Source: Lacrimispora celerecrescens (GTDB taxonomy: Bacteria; Bacillota; Clostridia; Lachnospirales; Lachnospiraceae). From it: a stretch of DNA of 33,412 bases. The stretch spans positions 1 to 33,412 of the forward strand of contig NZ_JPME01000030.1 of the NCBI RefSeq assembly GCF_000732605.1, written 5' to 3'. Shown here one piece after another: positions 31,165-33,412 of the stretch; within the stretch, counting starts at the first letter, position 1, and the number at the start of each line of letters is the position of its first letter. Both the position numbers and the translations under genes were made by a program. Below the pieces are notes generated by a model. It had not been told where the DNA came from. It saw only the letters and a list, made by a program, of their open reading frames with translations, and searched no databases.

Positions 31165-32958
31165 CTATTTATAAAGGGGACCGTATGTCTGACACGCCCG
31201 GTAATCCTGCCCCTCTTTATCCATACCAAAAGCATTCCATGCGGCCGGCCTAAAGATCTTTTCTTCGGGAACATTATGCAGACTGACAGGGATTCTGAGT
31301 ATGGAGCACAAGGTAATTAAGTCGGCCCCCACATGTCCATAACTGATTGCCCCGTGATTAGCGCCCCAGTTGTTCATCAGATCATAGGCACTTGCAAATG
31401 CACCCTGTCCTGTGATAATAGGGGTAAACCAGGTACAAGGCCATGTATAATCGGTTCTCTTCCAAAGAACATCCGACACTTCCTCCGGCAGATGAACGGT
31501 GTACCCTTCTGCAATCTGCAGGGATGGTCCAAGGCCTTTGACCAGGTTCAGACGGATCATAGTCACTGGCATCTCACAATCAGTGAGGAAACGGGAAGAA
31601 AATCCGCCGCCCCTAAAATATCCGAAATCAGCCTGATTCCATGTGGTGGCTTCCATGATCTGTTTCTGGTCTTCTTCCGTCACCTCAAACCAAGGCTTTA
31701 TCATGCGGTTTCCGCTTTTATCCACAGCCTTTCCACTGGCATCCAAACACGCGGCACCGGAATTTATTAAGTGCAGGAATCCGCCGGCTTCTTTTGACCG
31801 TCCCTCCAGGTTATAGTCTGTGACACGTTTTACGGCGGCTTCACTCCAGTAGGTACGAACATCTGCAAAAATCTGTGCCCGATTTGTAAGAAGTTTTAAG
31901 AATAGCATACCGATCCCGTTTAACACATCATTCTCAGTTGCCAATATGTATGGTTCCCTTGCGCCATTCCAATCAAAGGAACTATTAAGCATGGCCTCGG
32001 CAAAGTCGCCATTGGGATAGAAATCCGTCCACTGACGCTGTCCCTGGAAGCCTGCGGCAATTGCATTATGCCCTAAGGATTCTTCTTCAAAGCCTTTATC
32101 CAGATTCGGATTGCCATTCATCAGATCCTTGATAATGCACATCATTTTTACAACAAATTCCCAATCCTTCTCTGTTTCTTCCTGGCTCTTTTGCACTGCT
32201 TCCGGATTTTTGTCAAAGCCTATGACACAATTTTTCTTTGTCCATGCCAGCGCCTTATCAAATTCTTCTTTATCGTAAATGCCTTCTGTCATCCTACGGA
32301 TGATTTCCACTTCATCCACAGATTCAACTCTCATACCTAAGTATTCTTCTATGAAAGATGGATCAATGATGGATCCGCCGATTCCCATACAGATAGAACC
32401 AATCTGGAGATAGGATTTTCCTCTCATGGTAGCTACAGCTACGGCAGCACGACCGAAACGGAGCAGTTTTTCTTTCACATCTTCAGGTATCCCGGTCTCA
32501 TCAGCATCCTGCACATCCTGACCATAAATCCCAAAAGCAGGAAGGCCTTTCTGAGCATGAGTTGCTAACACGGAAGCCAAATATACAGCTCCCGGACGCT
32601 CTGTTCCATTCAGTCCCCATACTCCTTTGATGGTTTTTGTATCCATATCCATTGTCTCTGCCCCATAACACCAGCATGGGGTTACCGTCAAGGTGATATC
32701 CACACCTGCCCTGCGGAATTTATCCGCACAAGCGGCTGCTTCGCCGACACCTCCAATGGTGGTATCTGCAATTACCACGTTTACAGGGTCACCGTTAGAA
32801 TAACAAATGTTACTTTGGAACAATTCCGCCGCTGCCTTCGCCATATTCATGGTCTGGTCTTCCAGCGATTCCCTTACTTTCAAGTATCCTCTTCTTCCGT
32901 CAATCACGGGACGAATCCCTATCACCGGGTAACTTCCAATTAATCTGCTCACTGCCAT
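31165..32958 (-). CDS. fucI: L-fucose isomerase
   Basis: A 597-aa protein, normal length for FucI, behind AGGAGGAAGG. Active-site residues Glu342 ([11 protein letters not shown]), Asp366 (FADVRTYW) and a His around 533 ([10 protein letters not shown]) match E. coli FucI Glu337, Asp361 and His528. It converts L-fucose to L-fuculose (also D-arabinose to D-ribulose) in the cytosol, with a Mn2+ cofactor. It is the first gene of the operon fucI-kinase-fucA-fucU, with 11-14 base gaps. No fucose transporter is found in this window. The promoter and cre-like site are just upstream. Confidence 0.95.
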   Translation of the reverse strand: MAVSRLIGSYPVIGIRPVIDGRRGYLKVRESLEDQTMNMAKAAAELFQSNICYSNGDPVNVVIADTTIGGVGEAAACADKFRRAGVDITLTVTPCWCYGAETMDMDTKTIKGVWGLNGTERPGAVYLASVLATHAQKGLPAFGIYGQDVQDADETGIPEDVKEKLLRFGRAAVAVATMRGKSYLQIGSICMGIGGSIIDPSFIEEYLGMRVESVDEVEIIRRMTEGIYDKEEFDKALAWTKKNCVIGFDKNPEAVQKSQEETEKDWEFVVKMMCIIKDLMNGNPNLDKGFEEESLGHNAIAAGFQGQRQWTDFYPNGDFAEAMLNSSFDWNGAREPYILATENDVLNGIGMLFLKLLTNRAQIFADVRTYWSEAAVKRVTDYNLEGRSKEAGGFLHLINSGAACLDASGKAVDKSGNRMIKPWFEVTEEDQKQIMEATTWNQADFGYFRGGGFSSRFLTDCEMPVTMIRLNLVKGLGPSLQIAEGYTVHLPEEVSDVLWKRTDYTWPCTWFTPIITGQGAFASAYDLMNNWGANHGAISYGHVGADLITLCSILRIPVSLHNVPEEKIFRPAAWNAFGMDKEGQDYRACQTYGPLYK

Positions 32959-32983
32959 ATTCCTTCCTCCTTTTATTTGAATA

Positions 32984-32997
32984 GGAAAACGATTGCT
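32984..32997. promoter_or_regulatory. cre-like catabolite operator of the fucose operon
   Basis: GGAAAACGATTGCT fits the core of the CcpA consensus (TGNAANCGNWNNCA) except for the two outer bases. It lies at about +8 to +21 from the expected start, suitable for repression by CcpA or a LacI-type regulator. Confidence 0.45.
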
Positions 32998-33011
32998 TCT
33001 ACCTGTAGTGT

Positions 33012-33040
33012 ATCATATTGGATCCGATGATTCTTGTCTG
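33012..33040 (-). promoter_or_regulatory. probable SigA promoter of the fucose operon
   Basis: On the minus strand CAGACA (33035-33040), 17 bases and TATGAT (33012-33017). The -10 is good and the -35 has two mismatches, which fits an activated or glucose-repressed promoter. Start expected near 33005. Confidence 0.5.
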
Positions 33041-33412
33041 ATATTTGCAAAAAGTATAATAATATTCATATGTTTATCTGGAATATCATTGATTTTTTTA
33101 TTCTGTTGGTATTATAATGTCAATAGATACTACTTCCGGCTTAATTGTAAAACCAGATGCTCGTTTGAATCACGAGATGCAACTTTTGTAACCAAGTAGT
33201 TAACTTTTGTAAACGAAATGCAGCTTTTTCACCTTTTTGTAAACGAAATGCAGTTTTTGTAAGCGAAACGCCATTTGCTTTTTGACTTTATCCGCGTTAT
33301 GATAGAAAAAACTGTATGCCAAACAGAGCACAATTCTCTTCCGCATTTTTTTGTAAGCTGAGAATCGCCCCCTTATTATGCTTTATTAGTTATCCTTTGG
33401 CGGCATTGTTTT
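33041..33412. other. gene-free right edge
   Basis: Beyond the fucose promoter no protein-like frame with a ribosome site was found. The stretch holds the direct-repeat array described separately. Minus-strand frames that close near the right edge may be ends of a gene lying outside the window. Confidence 0.45.
33146..33368. repeat. five to six direct repeats, IS21-end-like or regulator array
   Basis: TTTTGTAAACGAAATGCAG occurs identically at 33205 and 33235. Diverged copies are at 33146 (TGTAAAACCAGATGC), 33184 (TTTTGTAACCAAG), 33255 (TTTTGTAAGCGAAACGCC) and about 33347 (TTTTGTAAGCTGAGAATCG). Starts of the central four are 21, 30 and 20 bases apart, close to whole helical turns. Multiple direct copies of a TGT-beginning unit are typical of IS21-family ends; no transposase is visible, so this is a guess. 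Confidence 0.5.

Overview
The window looks like chromosomal DNA of an anaerobic, spore-forming, fibre-degrading Firmicute, most likely a Lachnospiraceae (Clostridium cluster XIVa / Lacrimispora-like). The basis is an alpha/beta-type SASP behind a textbook SigG promoter, a Csp-type subtilase, an EFR1-type flavodoxin-ferredoxin, strong AGGAGG ribosome sites, low GC in intergenic DNA, and sugar-catabolic operons with a lipoprotein solute-binding protein but no ATPase. No rRNA, tRNA, CRISPR array or complete transposon was seen.

Layout. (1) About 1-6700 is accessory, AT-rich DNA with short orphan genes and decayed ones: a fragment at the left edge, a small membrane protein, a lipoprotein with a formylglycine-generating-enzyme fold, a secreted GH11 xylanase enclosed by a 35-bp imperfect inverted repeat, an unlisted 39-aa Cys-containing peptide with a strong ribosome site, an unknown 197-aa protein, a secreted-protein pseudogene with two frameshifts, and what may be an orphan immunity gene behind a remnant of a toxin C-terminus. 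Three Cys/His-rich proteins follow; two of them share a SigK-like promoter element and are probably late sporulation products. (2) 6700-13500 is a set of monocistronic housekeeping or sporulation genes: a nitroreductase, a rubredoxin-like protein, a Csp-type protease homologue that lacks its catalytic serine, a 47-aa membrane peptide, a zinc-ribbon protein, a GNAT acetyltransferase, a ModE/LysR-like regulator, a DUF2238-like membrane protein and the SASP pair. (3) 13475-19854 is a glycoside-uptake locus read leftward: ArsR-type regulator, then solute-binding lipoprotein, two ABC permeases and a GH2 glycosidase. Two nearly identical palindromes, 104 bp apart, lie between regulator and operon, one just downstream of the operon promoter. 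(4) 20195-22832 holds an amino-acid permease, an EFR1-type protein and a small disordered protein. (5) 22912-26602 holds an orphan sodium-pump decarboxylase beta subunit, preceded by an unlisted 36-codon frame and followed by a KdpDE-like two-component pair. (6) 26762-32958 holds a second nitroreductase, a GH43-like beta-propeller protein and an L-fucose operon, fucI-kinase-fucA-fucU, with a promoter and cre-like site. The last 270 bases carry five or six direct repeats that look like the end of an IS21-type element or a regulator-binding array.

How the genes fit together. The GH11 xylanase (extracellular), the ABC/GH2 locus (oligosaccharide import and intracellular cleavage), the GH43-like protein and the fucose pathway (isomerase, kinase, aldolase, mutarotase) together point to growth on plant or mucin glycans. 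The spore genes (SASP, Csp-like protein, Cys-rich proteins) are scattered between them. No single clearly new system is proven. The best candidates for a second look are the xylanase flanked by inverted repeats, the Cys-rich micropeptide, the paired CATATAATA elements on the Cys/His-rich genes, the serine-less Csp protein, and the oadB leader frame plus two-component pair.
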